From DATFVJ01 sp963820395 (lineage in GTDB: Bacteria; Actinomycetota; Actinomycetes; Streptosporangiales; Streptosporangiaceae), in NCBI GenBank assembly GCA_963820395.1, contig CAWGAE010000012.1, positions 1 to 64,000 on the forward strand: a stretch of 64,000 bases of DNA. The letters are read 5' to 3'. Positions 28,275 through 38,070 of the stretch are shown one piece after another (the first letter of the stretch is position 1; each line of letters begins with the position of its first letter). The translations under genes were made by a program, and so were the position numbers. The notes below the pieces were generated by a model. It was not told the DNA's origin, made no database searches, and was given only the letters and a program-made list of their open reading frames with translations.

Positions 28275-28460
28275 ATGAGCGCTGCATCCCGGGCATCGGC
28301 ACCGGTACCCTGGTCGGCTGATCGTTTGAGCCGCCTTTTTGCCAGGTTGTGGCGGCTCATCGGTTACGGTGGTCCACGCTGTTACGCCTGCCGCACGTCT
28401 TTAGTGACGCATCACATCCCGGCCACCGGTAAGCACGTCTGCGCCAAGTGCGTTAAGTGA
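28275..28460 (+). CDS. Small putative zinc-ribbon protein
   Basis: 61 residues. GGGAGG lies 7 bases before the ATG at 28275, which decides this start over the ATG at 28269. Two Cys pairs (CYAC and CAKC, 19 residues apart) suggest a zinc ribbon. The N-terminal half is a short amphipathic segment. No family is recognised, and it stands alone between remnants. Confidence 0.5.
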   Translation: MSAASRASAPVPWSADRLSRLFARLWRLIGYGGPRCYACRTSLVTHHIPATGKHVCAKCVK

Positions 28461-28487
28461 CGGGTCCGCGAGGGCGTGTCCCGTAGA

Positions 28488-28655
28488 TCATGGAACGGCA
28501 TCTCGTAGCCGGATCCGGATCGATGCGACGTGCACTGTGCCCTGGTAGATGCGTTCGCGCTTGCCGTATTGGAAGCGACGGCGCGTAACTGTTTGACCGC
28601 CTTGATGCCACCGTGTCTCCGCAGCCAGGCGCGGGTTGGCGGCGAATGAGTAAGG
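28488..28655 (-). pseudogene. IS5-family transposase C-terminal remnant
   Basis: The minus strand reads GGIKAVKQLRAVA in one frame and then YGKRERIYQGTVHVASIRIR, LRDAVP and stop in another. This is the usual end of IS5-type transposases. Only about 50 residues remain, with a frameshift. Confidence 0.6.
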
Positions 28656-28714
28656 CCTTGTCGCCCACGGCCGGGGCGGGTGCGGGTCCGCCCCGTGCCC
28701 GCGGCTTCTGCGGC

Positions 28715-28975
28715 CTCGAAGACATGATCTTGCGTTTCGTGGCCGACCTGGCCACCGCCGAGTTCACCCACAACGAGCCGAGAGAACGACTAGGGCCGCC
28801 AAGGACAAGATGCGTGGCTCAGGAGATTGCTGGCAGCCCCCTCCGAGGCCTCGGCGGCATCGCCGTCTTCCAGTCTTACCCTGTCCACCGCCGCCAAGTG
28901 GGGCATCGACAAGCTCTACGGGCTGTGCCAGCTGTTCGCCAGCGGGCCCTGGATACCACCCGCGATCGAATCACG
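28715..28975 (+). pseudogene. IS66-family TnpC C-terminal remnant
   Basis: DMILRFVADLATAEFTHNEP resembles the end of the IS66 transposase DDE domain (FTNN-type), followed in other frames by GLGGIAVFQSY and LSTAAKWGIDKLYGLCQLFA with PWIPPA. The frames change at least twice. A degraded fragment. Confidence 0.5.
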
Positions 28976-29322
28976 TAAACTCTACGTAAACCCCACCGGC
29001 AATAAAATCACACCGGGTGGCGTTGACGCTCGGGAGGCTTATCCAAAGCCTCGCCTTATCGAGATTAACGATCAAGGTACCACCAGGTCAGAGGCAGGGT
29101 ACGAGGCCAGCATCAGGACTCCTGAAAAAGCCTCTGGATGCTCGATTTGAGGGTCACACGAAGGCATGGTGGTTGATCACGACTACCCCTGCCCAACGAC
29201 GGGTACTCTCGTGGTGAGTGCCTACGAGGACCACTGTGCTGCACGTGCAATCGCGGGCCTCGCTTATTTCTACGATTACTCGAGTTACTTCGTAACGCGG
29301 GCGGGTATATAGAAAGGTTCAT
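28976..29322. other. Intergenic, probable promoter of the next gene
   Basis: I see no gene here. The last ~100 bases before 29323 are AT-richer and probably hold the promoter of the following ORF. Confidence 0.35.
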
Positions 29323-29766
29323 ATGATCGCGCAAAATAGCCTTAACAGGGCACGGTTCAAGGTGTACGCTGCCACGGACGCGGGCGCCGAACGCGGCGGC
29401 TTGGAGTATTTGGAGTATGTTGAGGCCACCAGTAACAGGACGGTAACTCCGGATGAGGCAGTGGCTATCGCGGCCCAATTCCCGAAGAGCGTCGGTCTTC
29501 GCGCACATAGGTTCATCGGGCGCCGCGGTGCGGAGGAGGCTGGCGAGGTCGTGTTCCGTGCTGACCTGTACCCGGACAAGTCGGACCAGGGCGTGAATGA
29601 GGGCGGGGTCAACCTCTACCGGTCGTTCCGTGAGCACGCCGAGCGCCTCGGCCATGAGGTCCAGTACGATCCCGGCGACCTTCAAGGCTTTCCCGGCGTT
29701 CTTCCTTCCGAAGAGGACTTTGAGGGCCGGCTTTGGGCTCTGTTGCTTCCCGGAGTGATGGGTTGA
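29323..29766 (+). CDS. Hypothetical protein, 147 residues
   Basis: AAAGG stands 6 bases before the ATG. The composition is that of a real soluble, acidic protein (RARFKVYAATDAGAERGGLE, PDEAVAIAAQFPKSVGLRAH). No transmembrane segment, Cys pair or known motif is seen. Neighbours are IS remnants, so context gives no hint. I do not recognise the family. Confidence 0.6.
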   Translation: MIAQNSLNRARFKVYAATDAGAERGGLEYLEYVEATSNRTVTPDEAVAIAAQFPKSVGLRAHRFIGRRGAEEAGEVVFRADLYPDKSDQGVNEGGVNLYRSFREHAERLGHEVQYDPGDLQGFPGVLPSEEDFEGRLWALLLPGVMG

Positions 29767-30144
29767 TGTTGGCGATGCCCGGTGCAATGCGGTTTGGATT
29801 GAGTTAATCTTCTTTTTCGGCGTGTCGTCTGGGCGGTGTGTCGCTGGCCTGGCTTTGCACGGGCGCCTCGCTCGAAGACGCCCCCGGCCATCAGGTCCTC
29901 GGGATAACAGGTGCAGGTCTGGGATCGCCTTGGTGGCGCCGATGGTGGCGGGTCTTCTTGTTCATTCAACAGATCCGGCACCCCTGCGCCCATAGGATCG
30001 ACGGCCATGGCGTCGTAGATCTCAATGCAACTACGCAGTGAGAAGCATGAACAGCGGCCGGGTGAAGCCCACTGCCAGACGGTACGAATCAGGCGGCCGC
30101 CAAGCGGAAACGGTGCTCGTTACGGCGTGGCACGAGGGACTGTC
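29767..30144. other. No gene seen
   Basis: Non-coding or decayed sequence between the 147-residue ORF and an IS110 remnant. No recognisable structure. Confidence 0.35.
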
Positions 30145-30425
30145 GAGCCAGCGCTGATGGCCCGCGATGCTGAGCTGGACGCGCTGGAGGCCGGGCCGCA
30201 GCTGGTGCGCAGCGTACTGGTGGAGGTGGCGTGGGCCTACCGCCATCGGCCAGGCATCGGGGCGCAGCTGCCGCGGCGCCTAGCGGGCGCCTGCCCCGGC
30301 CACACTGGCCCAGTCCTGGACCGCGCAGCAGCGATTGCCCGCCACCTACGCCAAGCTGACCCGGCGCGGGAAATCCAATCGGTCGTGGTGACCGCCGTCG
30401 CCGTGAGCTCGCCGGGTTCGGGCCG
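30145..30425 (+). pseudogene. IS110-family transposase C-terminal remnant
   Basis: LVRSVLVEVAWAYRHRPGIG and LDRAAAIARHLRQADPARE, then VVVTAVAV, resemble the end of IS110/IS1111 transposases (LLVEAAWAYRHRP type). No N-terminus is present. From 30426 to 30798 I see no gene, only a TGACCCGAAAGGGGCCCCTG stretch near 30775 that recalls the IS110 end at 12354. Confidence 0.5.
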
Positions 30426-30798
30426 AGACGATCATCTGGGTCATGGGCCACAACCTCTCCGACCGGGTGGTGTGCCGGGACGCACGCCGCGGTGCCGATC
30501 CCCGTGAACTCCTTGAGCTACCCAACGCACGCCGTCAGTCCGGGGCCCGGCCCGGGACGCGGCACGGGACGATGCTGTTGTAGCGGGCGTTGCGCCGCTC
30601 CAAGAGCCCGTCGGTGCGCCCGGGTCCTGTGTTCACAATGAATGGTGATAAGCCGTGGCAATACCCGGGATGCATACGATCCGAGGCGGCGTCCTGGACA
30701 GTTCCCGCTCGGTGAGGTAGCACTTCGTCACGATGGTTGCCGGTGCTCGCGCTGCGGGGGGTCAGGCAGCTTCCTGACCCGAAAGGGGCCCCTGAGTC

Positions 30799-33462
30799 TC
30801 AGCCGCCACGGGACTCCAGCGGATCATGGGCGCCGAGGCGGTAGAGCGCCGAGACGACCGGGTCCATCTTCTCGTGGAAGAGGTGGACGAGCAGGACGTG
30901 GTCGGCAGGCGCGGCCAGGGCCAAGCCGATCGTGATGGCCTGGTCCAGGTCGGCGGCCGGCTCCCAGCGGATGTCCGGCCGGACATTGGTGAGTGCCGAG
31001 CTGATCAGCTTTGTCATCTCGCCCGGCTGGCGCCCACGCAGCGCGTCCGGCTGCTCGTAGACGACGACGCGGTCGAACTCACGCGCCACGGCGTGGGCGC
31101 TCTCGACCACGAGGGCGTCGGTCCGGTTGCCGGGCAGGGTAAGGACCGCGACGCCCTCCCGGCCCCAATGCCGCCGGAGGAAGTTGCCGACGGTCGACAG
31201 GGCGGCCGGGTTGTGTGCGAAGTCGACGACCACTGGGATCTCGCCGATGCGGAGGATGTTGATGCGGCCGGGGTTGTCCTCACCGGGTTCGAAAGACGTG
31301 AGGGCGTCCCGGACGTCTTTGACCTGTACGCCGAGCGCGCGGGCCGCGGCGACGGCTGCCAGGATGTTGGCGACCATGAACTCGGCGCGTCCGTCCCAGG
31401 ACTGCGGCACGTCCTGCACGTGCGCAAGCGTGGTGCGGCGGGCGCCCTCCGCCTCGATCAGCCAGCCGTCGTCGCGCAGGTAGGCGATGCCCCCGAGGCG
31501 GAGGTGGCCGGTGACGACCTGGTTGACCGGGGAGAGGCTGAAGTAGCGGACGACCGGGTCGCGGTCGCGGGCGGCGGGCCGTTGAGCCAGCCCCGCGGAG
31601 TGCTGGTCGTCGGCATTGAGCACGAGTTGGCCGCGGTAGATGATGTGCTCGGCGACCAGTGACTTCACGGTGACCAAGTCGTCCAAGGTGTCGATACCGT
31701 CGTTGCCCAGGTGGTCGCCGGAGATGTTGGTGACCACGGCGACGTCGGCCCGGTCGTAGCCCAGGCCGTGGCGCACGATCCCGCCGCGTGCGGTCTCCAG
31801 CACAGCGGCCTGCACGGTGGGGTCGCCGAGAACCACATCGGCCGACCTTGGGCCGGTCGCGTCGGCCGCGTGGACAAGGTCGCCGTCGATGTAGACGCCG
31901 TGGGTCGATGTCATGCCGACACGACGACCGGCGTGGTGCAGGATGTGCGCTATGAGCCGGACGGTGGTGGTCTTGCCGTTGGTCCCTGTCACCGACACGA
32001 TCGGCACCCGGGAGGACGTGCTGGGCGGGTAGAGCTGGCCGACGATGTCGCCGGCCACGTCGCGCGGCGCGCCCTCGCTGGGGCGCAGATGCATCCGCAG
32101 GTCGGGAGAGGCGTTGATCGCGAGTACGGCCCCAGATGCTTCGCCAGCGACCAGTGGCTGGCGGATGTCCGGCAGCCGCAGGTCAATCCCGCACATGTCC
32201 AGCCCGGTGATGGCGGCCACGCGGGCACACACCCGGGCCACCGCCGGGTGGACCGAGTCGGTGACGTCCTTGCTCGTTCCACCAGCGGAGAGGTTAGCGT
32301 TGTGGCGCAACGTGACGATCTGTCCCAGCGCTGGTACCGACGTCGGTGCCAGGCCCTGACGAGCCAGATGGGCTATCGCGACGTCGTCGAGGACGATCCT
32401 GGTGAGGGGCCGACCGTGTCCGATCCCCCGCCGGGGGTCGGCGTTGACCCGGTCGACCAAAGCGGCGATCTCGCAAACCCCGTCCCCGGTCACCTGGGCG
32501 GGGGAGAGTTCGGCAGCGGCGGCGACCCGGCCCCCGACTACCAGGACGCGGTAGTCAACGCCGGCGATGTATCGCTCGACCAAGACCCGCCTACCGCCGG
32601 CCCCGGCCGCGCCGCAGGCGGCGATGACCTCCTCGACGGTGGGGGCGAGGAAGACGTTCCGCCCGTGGTGGCCGGACACCTGCTTGACCACGACGGGCGC
32701 GCCGAGGTAGGCGAAGGCATCCACGGCCTCCTCGGCGCTGTGCACGACGATCCCCTTGGGCACGGGAATGCTGTTCGCAGCGAGCAGCTGCTTGGTGACC
32801 TCCTTGTCGGCGGCAATGTTTACGCCGATGGCCGAGGTCTGCTCGGTGGTCGCCGGCCACACCAGCCGACGGTGGCAGCCGTAACCCAGCTGCAGCAGCG
32901 CGACGTGGGACAGTCGGCGCACCGGGATGCCGCGCTGCCGGGCCGCGCGGGCTAGCTCGGCCGTGCTCACGCCTAGCCGTGACTCCTCGTAGAGGGCGGC
33001 GATATGCAGCAGCTCGGTGCCCAGATCCGGGGTGCGGCCTTCGACGGTCTCGCTGATGACGCGCACCGCCAGTGCCAGCAGCTGCTTGACCACCGGATCC
33101 TTGACCCACTCGTCATCTGGGCACTCAAGGATGAGCTTGAACGATCCCGGCGGTCCCGCCCGCACCGTCCGGCCGAAGGAGACCTTCCGGCCGATCAGGT
33201 GCGACAGCTCGAGAGTCACATGCTCGAGGATGTGCCCGAAGTACGTGCCGCGGGTCATCTCGTCGATCAGGCCGCCAGGCCGCGTCGCCGCGCAGTGGTG
33301 TTCTGCAAGTCCAGGCAGGAGCTCGAGCAACCGCGCGGTGAAGCCTGGCACATCGGTGGTCTCCCGGCCGGTGAGCTCCTGGAGGTCAACGAGTACGACA
33401 ACCACAGGTTGGGAGAAGTACGCGTTTGGGCCACGAAGCCGTCGCACCCTTTCTATTCGCAT
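30799..33462 (-). CDS. cphA: Cyanophycin synthetase (CphA)-like ligase
   Basis: 887 residues from the ATG at 33462; an ATG 15 bases upstream is possible. The start RIERVRRLRGPNAYF and VPGFTARLLELLP are the CphA N-domain; the ATP-grasp core follows (IAADKEVTKQLLAANSIPVP, GAPVVVKQVSGHHGRNVF, INASPDLRMHL), then a Mur-ligase domain with VTGTNGKTTTVRLIAHIL and NISGDHLGNDGI. CphA polymerises Asp and Arg. No cyanophycinase is visible, and the gene lies beside the duplicated protease/exporter/ligase cassette, so a related ligase with another product is possible. Length and both active domains look intact. Confidence 0.85.
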   Translation of the reverse strand: MRIERVRRLRGPNAYFSQPVVVVLVDLQELTGRETTDVPGFTARLLELLPGLAEHHCAATRPGGLIDEMTRGTYFGHILEHVTLELSHLIGRKVSFGRTVRAGPPGSFKLILECPDDEWVKDPVVKQLLALAVRVISETVEGRTPDLGTELLHIAALYEESRLGVSTAELARAARQRGIPVRRLSHVALLQLGYGCHRRLVWPATTEQTSAIGVNIAADKEVTKQLLAANSIPVPKGIVVHSAEEAVDAFAYLGAPVVVKQVSGHHGRNVFLAPTVEEVIAACGAAGAGGRRVLVERYIAGVDYRVLVVGGRVAAAAELSPAQVTGDGVCEIAALVDRVNADPRRGIGHGRPLTRIVLDDVAIAHLARQGLAPTSVPALGQIVTLRHNANLSAGGTSKDVTDSVHPAVARVCARVAAITGLDMCGIDLRLPDIRQPLVAGEASGAVLAINASPDLRMHLRPSEGAPRDVAGDIVGQLYPPSTSSRVPIVSVTGTNGKTTTVRLIAHILHHAGRRVGMTSTHGVYIDGDLVHAADATGPRSADVVLGDPTVQAAVLETARGGIVRHGLGYDRADVAVVTNISGDHLGNDGIDTLDDLVTVKSLVAEHIIYRGQLVLNADDQHSAGLAQRPAARDRDPVVRYFSLSPVNQVVTGHLRLGGIAYLRDDGWLIEAEGARRTTLAHVQDVPQSWDGRAEFMVANILAAVAAARALGVQVKDVRDALTSFEPGEDNPGRINILRIGEIPVVVDFAHNPAALSTVGNFLRRHWGREGVAVLTLPGNRTDALVVESAHAVAREFDRVVVYEQPDALRGRQPGEMTKLISSALTNVRPDIRWEPAADLDQAITIGLALAAPADHVLLVHLFHEKMDPVVSALYRLGAHDPLESRGG

Positions 33463-33902
33463 TGCTTCCTTACTCATCCTTTAGCAGTTCTGGCGGTGGG
33501 CGCCATCCGCCGATGCATGTCGAAGACATCCCCACGTACAGCCAGTGCAGGAGTAGGTCAAAGCAGGCTGTTCGTCCTGTCCACGAGCTGCGTATCGTCG
33601 TCGCATGCGCGCCGACTGCGACGACGGGACCGCGACCGATCACGCCGAATCATCCAGAACTCAAACAGGAACTTACTCTCGCACCGCACTCTTATAGGAG
33701 CTAATACTGAACTAAGGATCGATTCACCAACCTAGCACCTTTCTATTATGCTGGCTTCGCGAGGCCTCGGTGGTCTCCCGCCCCTGCTTGCGGGCCACTT
33801 GCCTGTTCAGCTTCTACGCCTGCTTCTGCCCGGCTGTAGGCGAGATCGATTGCCCCGGCCCCATGCCTCCAGCCGGTCGCAAAAGAACCGGGCACCTGCT
33901 CG
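33463..33902. promoter_or_regulatory. Upstream region of cphA, no clear gene
   Basis: The stretch is less GC-rich than its neighbours, particularly around 33640-33750, and must hold the cphA promoter. A plus-strand ORF at 33426-33704 crosses it, but its opposite-strand overlap with cphA and its composition do not convince me. Confidence 0.35.
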
Positions 33903-34030
33903 TCACTGACCCGGGCTAGCACGGTCTCCCGAAAACTCTTGGTTTTCCAGCAGCTGCTTGTACTCGCGCTCGGTCAGGTAGCGGGCGTCGTCAGCGAGCT
34001 TGTGACAAACGCCGTGGTCCACGCTGCGGG

Positions 34031-34510
34031 TCAGATCGAGGTCCGCCTGTCGTGGGCCCGCGCGGTGACCTGTGGGCTGAGGTCCACGACGGAGTCTTCG
34101 GGCACCTCGCTGTAGCTGGCCGCAGGCAGCCGGTAGTGACCTCCACCCCAGCGCTTCATGCCGCGCGCGTGGCTGCCGACCAGGATCCGTAGCGGCGGCA
34201 GGGTGCGGCCCAGCTCCCCCTCGACCCAGCCGAGCAGCCGCCGCGCCCACCAGGCGACATTGGTCAGCGCGAAAGCCCGCGCGCCCGCGTCCAACGCCGG
34301 CTCCGACAGCGGACCCCCAACGCGGCCGGGATCACTTGTCAGGCGCCGCTCGTCGGACAACAAAGTGCCGCCCCGCACATCGGCGACGGTCAGACCGGGC
34401 GCGCAAACCGTGTCCGCGAGGACCTCGCGGACATCGAGCAACACTTGTGCCGGCTGACCGGGCGGCGGCCCGTTGCGGGTCACGTATGCGGCGACCGGCG
34501 TCAAACCCAC
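34031..34510 (-). pseudogene. Metallopeptidase, N-terminal part (copy B)
   Basis: It matches copies A and C to about residue 136 (YRLPAASYSEVPEDS) and then runs into unrelated sequence, so it lacks the HEVAHH motif. The missing C-terminal part is found inverted at 35848-36150. The gene overlaps the P-loop NTPase stop as in the other copies. Confidence 0.85.
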
Positions 34511-35511
34511 TGCGGTGACCGCAAAATGTCAAGGGCGGCGCCGGCCGCCAGCTCGTCCGGCGTCAGCACGTGCAGACCGGTGGCGTCCGCTGCCTCCCGA
34601 GCGGCCAGCGGGCTGGCACTGACCAGCCCGCTCAGCGCGCTGACCCGCACGCCCGCCGAAGCCAGCACACCCTGGGCGCCCACCGCCCCCAAAGCGTCGC
34701 TGACCGCGAGCACAACCGAGTCGGCGAACGCCGGCAGCGCGGCCAGCAGCTCCCGGGTCTGGGCCTGCAGCAGGCCGTCGGCGATCTCGACGACCACATG
34801 CGTGGCACCCTCGGCAGCCAAGGCGTCACGAATCGCGTGCATCGTGGCCACCAGGTGATCCGCCGGGTACCCGAATGTGGACGGCATACCGAAGTCCAGG
34901 AAGTCCAGGACCGAGTGAGCACCTGCGTCGACGTAGACCCAACGGTCCTTGCCGCTACCCGAGCCGGTCGCCTTCCCGGCACCCACCCGCAGGCCGGCCC
35001 GGGCCCAGCCCCGGATGACGCCAGCGGCCGTTGTCGTCTTGCCCGCATTCATCCCCGACCCCACCACGGCCACCGTGGCCGGACGCGGATCCGCGGCGGG
35101 CGGCACCGGGCGCGCCAGCCCGGCCAGCTCCAGCGGCATTCCCGACCCGTCGGCCAGCGCCCCGATGACCTCCAGCACCGTCGGCTCACCGCATCGCACA
35201 TGCGACGAGACCACCGTACCGATCACCCCGCCGGCGGTCAGCAAATGCGTTTGGGGACCAGCGGGGACATAGCCCTCGTAGAAGTCCGTGGCGTAACGAT
35301 TGCCGTACGCTCCGACAACCAGGTCGCCGGCATACAGCCGGACGCGACGGCCATACCGGTCCTCCAGGCAATTATGCTGGCCAAGCGCCTCGACCCGGGC
35401 CACGACAAGATCACCTTGCGTCGGCTTCTTTCGCGCATGGGCAATCGTCACCGTTCTCGAGCCCAGGCCACGGGTGACGAAGCTGAACTTCGCCTGGGAC
35501 AGGTCGCGCAT
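34501..35511 (-). CDS. P-loop NTPase, DUF1611/MobB-like (copy B)
   Basis: 336 residues with the same Walker A (GSGMNAGKTTTA) and start context (GGAGGG then ATG) as copy A. It differs from A and C by about twenty residues, mostly in the N-terminal half (for example GSRTVTIAHARKKPTQGD), so it is the most diverged copy. It remains full length although its partner protease is broken. Confidence 0.7.
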   Translation of the reverse strand: MRDLSQAKFSFVTRGLGSRTVTIAHARKKPTQGDLVVARVEALGQHNCLEDRYGRRVRLYAGDLVVGAYGNRYATDFYEGYVPAGPQTHLLTAGGVIGTVVSSHVRCGEPTVLEVIGALADGSGMPLELAGLARPVPPAADPRPATVAVVGSGMNAGKTTTAAGVIRGWARAGLRVGAGKATGSGSGKDRWVYVDAGAHSVLDFLDFGMPSTFGYPADHLVATMHAIRDALAAEGATHVVVEIADGLLQAQTRELLAALPAFADSVVLAVSDALGAVGAQGVLASAGVRVSALSGLVSASPLAAREAADATGLHVLTPDELAAGAALDILRSPQWV

Positions 35512-35847
35512 GAATGCCCTCCTGGCTGGCCATGGCGCGCTGAAGAATAACGTCCAACGCGCTATTCATCCGTGCATCGCGAGAACGGGTGAACGCCGCA
35601 GGAGGTTGGACGCATGCGCCAAGATGAGCCGCAAACCACGCTGCGGGAAGCCCTTCCTCACCTGCCACACAGTAAGCGAAGCCCGTCTTGATGCAAAATG
35701 CGGCCCTCCTGCCCGTTGCGTAGTAAACGGGGTTACCCGACAGCAGAGGTCGTAGTACCGGCTGGGGAACATGACAGCCGGGAAGAGCCGAACGTCAGGT
35801 GAGTGGAGGGCTGGAACGACTCGTGCGGATCGTGGTGATCGCAGTCC

Positions 35848-36150
35848 AACTCGGCTCCGGCCGGGCCTATGTCGAGCACGAGGGGGCGCGGTACCTGCAC
35901 GCGCCGGGGCACAACCCGGCCATCGTGAGCCACGAGGTCGCTCACCACGTGTGCCGGCACGTGGCGGACTTCCGGCTGAACCGGCTGCGCCCGCCGGAGC
36001 AGCAGACCAACCGCCGCACCGCCGTCGAGGAAGGCACCTGTGACTATCTGGCTGCGGTCATGGTCGGGCATCCCGACATCTACGGCTGGCACCGCCGCCA
36101 GATCCCGGTGACCGACCCACGGCGGCGGTGCCTGTCTGCGCCCTTGCAGG
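35848..36150 (+). pseudogene. Metallopeptidase, central/C-terminal fragment, inverted (copy B)
   Basis: Reads GSGRAYVEHEGARYLHAPGH, then IVSHEVAHHVCRHVADFRLN with the zinc motif and EEGTCDYLAAVMVG, as in copies A and C. It is on the opposite strand to the N-terminal part at 34031 and ends abruptly in an IS630 fragment. No start codon of its own is evident. Confidence 0.85.
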
Positions 36151-36250
36151 ACTTGCGCCACTCAGTGACCCGGAGCTGGCGGTGCAGCTTGCTGATCACC
36201 AGACCGGTGGCGGTGTCGAGGGCGGCGAACATTGTGATGGGTACCGTAGC
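36150..36250 (-). pseudogene. IS630-family transposase fragment
   Basis: The minus strand reads ITMFAALDTATGLVISKLHR followed by QLRVTEWRK, the conserved block around the second Asp of IS630 transposases. Only ~33 residues remain. Confidence 0.5.
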
Positions 36251-36324
36251 GGACATCATCGGGGGTCCGGCATGCCCGGCATTATCGGCAGCACCGGCGA
36301 CGTCCGGCACAGCGCCTGCACCTG

Positions 36325-36470
36325 GCAGCGCTCGACTGGCGGCTGGGCCTGATCGCTGTGGGTGCCCCCCGCTGCTTCTCGCCGGTCTCTCTCACGCAGC
36401 CACACCGCACGCGTCTCATCGGGTGGCAGGAAGTGCAAAGTCTTGAGAACAGCGTCCTGCGCAGCCCACG
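36325..36470 (+). pseudogene. ABC exporter remnant (copy D1)
   Basis: ALDWRLGLIAV and a little later LIGWQEVQSLENSVLR correspond to ALDWRLGLIAL and LIGGQDVQDLDNSVLR of the intact exporter (copy C). The intervening ~240 codons are deleted. It lies between the protease fragment and the ATP-grasp gene, in the order of the full cassette. Confidence 0.7.
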
Positions 36471-36562
36471 TCTCGGCCGTCCTCACTATCAGCGATGCTT
36501 GAGGCCCGGCCCCGGTGAGTCGCTCGTGGCAGTCATCGAGCGGGCATGGCGGCACGTGGCAT

Positions 36563-38026
36563 CTATCCTGGCTGGTCGTAGGCGTCACCCCCGCCGAAAC
36601 CACCGCGGCGGCACTGTGCGGACGGCTCGGGGGCGAGCAGGACTGTGTTCCCGCATGCGCCTCGGCGCGCGCTGATCACCACGTCTTGGGCGGAGACGTC
36701 TGGCCCCATGTGACGCACCGAGACGCTTGCCGCCGCGCCGCCGATGATGAAGGGGCTGAGTACGAACGGCACCTGCGCAGTGGTCTGCTGCCCGGAGTCT
36801 CGATCGCGGAACGGCATCGCAAGGTGAGCGGGTTCGACGCGGCGCTGCAGGACCAGCGGCGACCTGCGGGAGGCGCGGACGATAGCCGGCAGCCAGTCCC
36901 GTTCCGGGATCTGGTTTCCAAAAAGTACATCGTTTCCGGACTTGCCGTCGGCCGGTTTTGCGACGAGCTGGTCGCGCTCGTCGGCCGCTACGCGCAGCAG
37001 CTTCTCGTGCGCGGCCGGATCCTGGTCCAGGCCCAGGCACGCGGTCCACGGAACGTGGGTGCGCACCAAAGCGCGATCAGCCGGGGCGAGCAAGCCCGCA
37101 TCGCAGTCCTCGTGGAGCCAAGCCAGGACCGCCTTCGAGGAGATGAGGATCGATTCCGTGCGGGGGAACAGCTGGACGGTCCCGGCACGGTCAGCGGTGC
37201 GCAGCGCGGCGAGTCCGCCGCCGTCGTCCACGATCCGGTCGTGGCAACTCCACTCGATCAGCACGAGGTCGATCGGCACATCGGCGGCGAGCAGCCGACC
37301 GCTGGCGTCCAGGCGCAGGTCGACGAGGTCGGCCTGGACCACCTCGAGGCCCACCCTCTGGGCATCGGCCACCATGGGCGATTCGCCCGTCTCGTGGCGG
37401 CGGCGGTGGAGCGCGCCGGTGCTGTCGATCACCCGGAACCCGGGAATCAGCAACCGGCCTCGGGCACCCCGCCCGACGTCGGCCCGGAGCGTCCGGGCTA
37501 GCGCAGCGGAGCGCGCGGTCACCGTGGAAGGCGGCGGGCGCAGACCGCTGTGCGGACACAGCCGCGCGTAAGCTTCGGCGAGTCGGGGTGCCTCCGTTCT
37601 GCCGCCGAGCCGTACGCCGTTGTTGAATTCGAGAAAGCGGGGCCGCCCCTGTTCGATCAGGACGTCCGGGCGGGCGTACCGGGTGAGTTCGGCGGCCACC
37701 AGCGGCCGATCCGGATCCATCAGCGGGAGATCCTGGGCGAAGCGGAGCACCCGGTGGAGTTCACCCAGGGTCGAGGCACGGCGACGGCACGCGTCCACGG
37801 CCAGGCGCAACAGCCGGACCGAGAGCGCTTCGAGACCCCTGTAGGACTGTTCCCCGATGACCACCGGCCGGAGTGGTTCCCAGCGCCTGCCGTCCGACTC
37901 AGCGCCTCGGTAGGACACCCATCCGGCCGCGGCTGTTCGGCGGGCCAGGAACTCCTGGCGGAAAACCTCGGGGAGCCCGTCCCAGGCATCGTAAATCCGG
38001 AGGTCGAGAAGTTCGCCATCAACCAT
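36563..38026 (-). CDS. Circularly permuted ATP-grasp-like ligase (copy D1)
   Basis: 487 residues. RPRFLEFNNGVRLGGRTEAP, LVAKPADGKSGNDVLFG, then SPLVLQRRVEP and GPDVSAQDVVISARRGACGN give a pattern like the glutathionylspermidine-synthase/circularly permuted ATP-grasp group, which joins a carboxylate to an amine with ATP. The ATG at 38026 has a TATATT box just upstream and may be leaderless. It is divergent from the short ORF at 38071 and convergent with the exporter remnant. A peptide-modifying or peptide-forming role is inferred from context. Confidence 0.6.
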   Translation of the reverse strand: MVDGELLDLRIYDAWDGLPEVFRQEFLARRTAAAGWVSYRGAESDGRRWEPLRPVVIGEQSYRGLEALSVRLLRLAVDACRRRASTLGELHRVLRFAQDLPLMDPDRPLVAAELTRYARPDVLIEQGRPRFLEFNNGVRLGGRTEAPRLAEAYARLCPHSGLRPPPSTVTARSAALARTLRADVGRGARGRLLIPGFRVIDSTGALHRRRHETGESPMVADAQRVGLEVVQADLVDLRLDASGRLLAADVPIDLVLIEWSCHDRIVDDGGGLAALRTADRAGTVQLFPRTESILISSKAVLAWLHEDCDAGLLAPADRALVRTHVPWTACLGLDQDPAAHEKLLRVAADERDQLVAKPADGKSGNDVLFGNQIPERDWLPAIVRASRRSPLVLQRRVEPAHLAMPFRDRDSGQQTTAQVPFVLSPFIIGGAAASVSVRHMGPDVSAQDVVISARRGACGNTVLLAPEPSAQCRRGGFGGGDAYDQPG

Positions 38027-38070
38027 ATTGTAAATATATCAGAGCTGACCGCCCCTCCGCCTGAATCCAT

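Noticed and set aside
28019..28360. 113-codon minus-strand ORF
   Set aside because: Poor composition, and it overlaps the zinc-ribbon ORF that has a good ribosome site.
31711..32955. 414-codon plus-strand ORF
   Set aside because: Antisense of the CphA gene, which has complete catalytic motifs. A high-GC shadow.
33426..33704. 92-codon ORF upstream of cphA as a second candidate peptide
   Set aside because: It overlaps the cphA start in antisense, has no ribosome site, and resembles no part of the short ORF at 38071.
34570..35550. 326-codon plus-strand ORF, also at 1766-2788 and 39051-40181
   Set aside because: It recurs only because the P-loop NTPase gene is triplicated. No motif; the sense gene has Walker A and a ribosome site.
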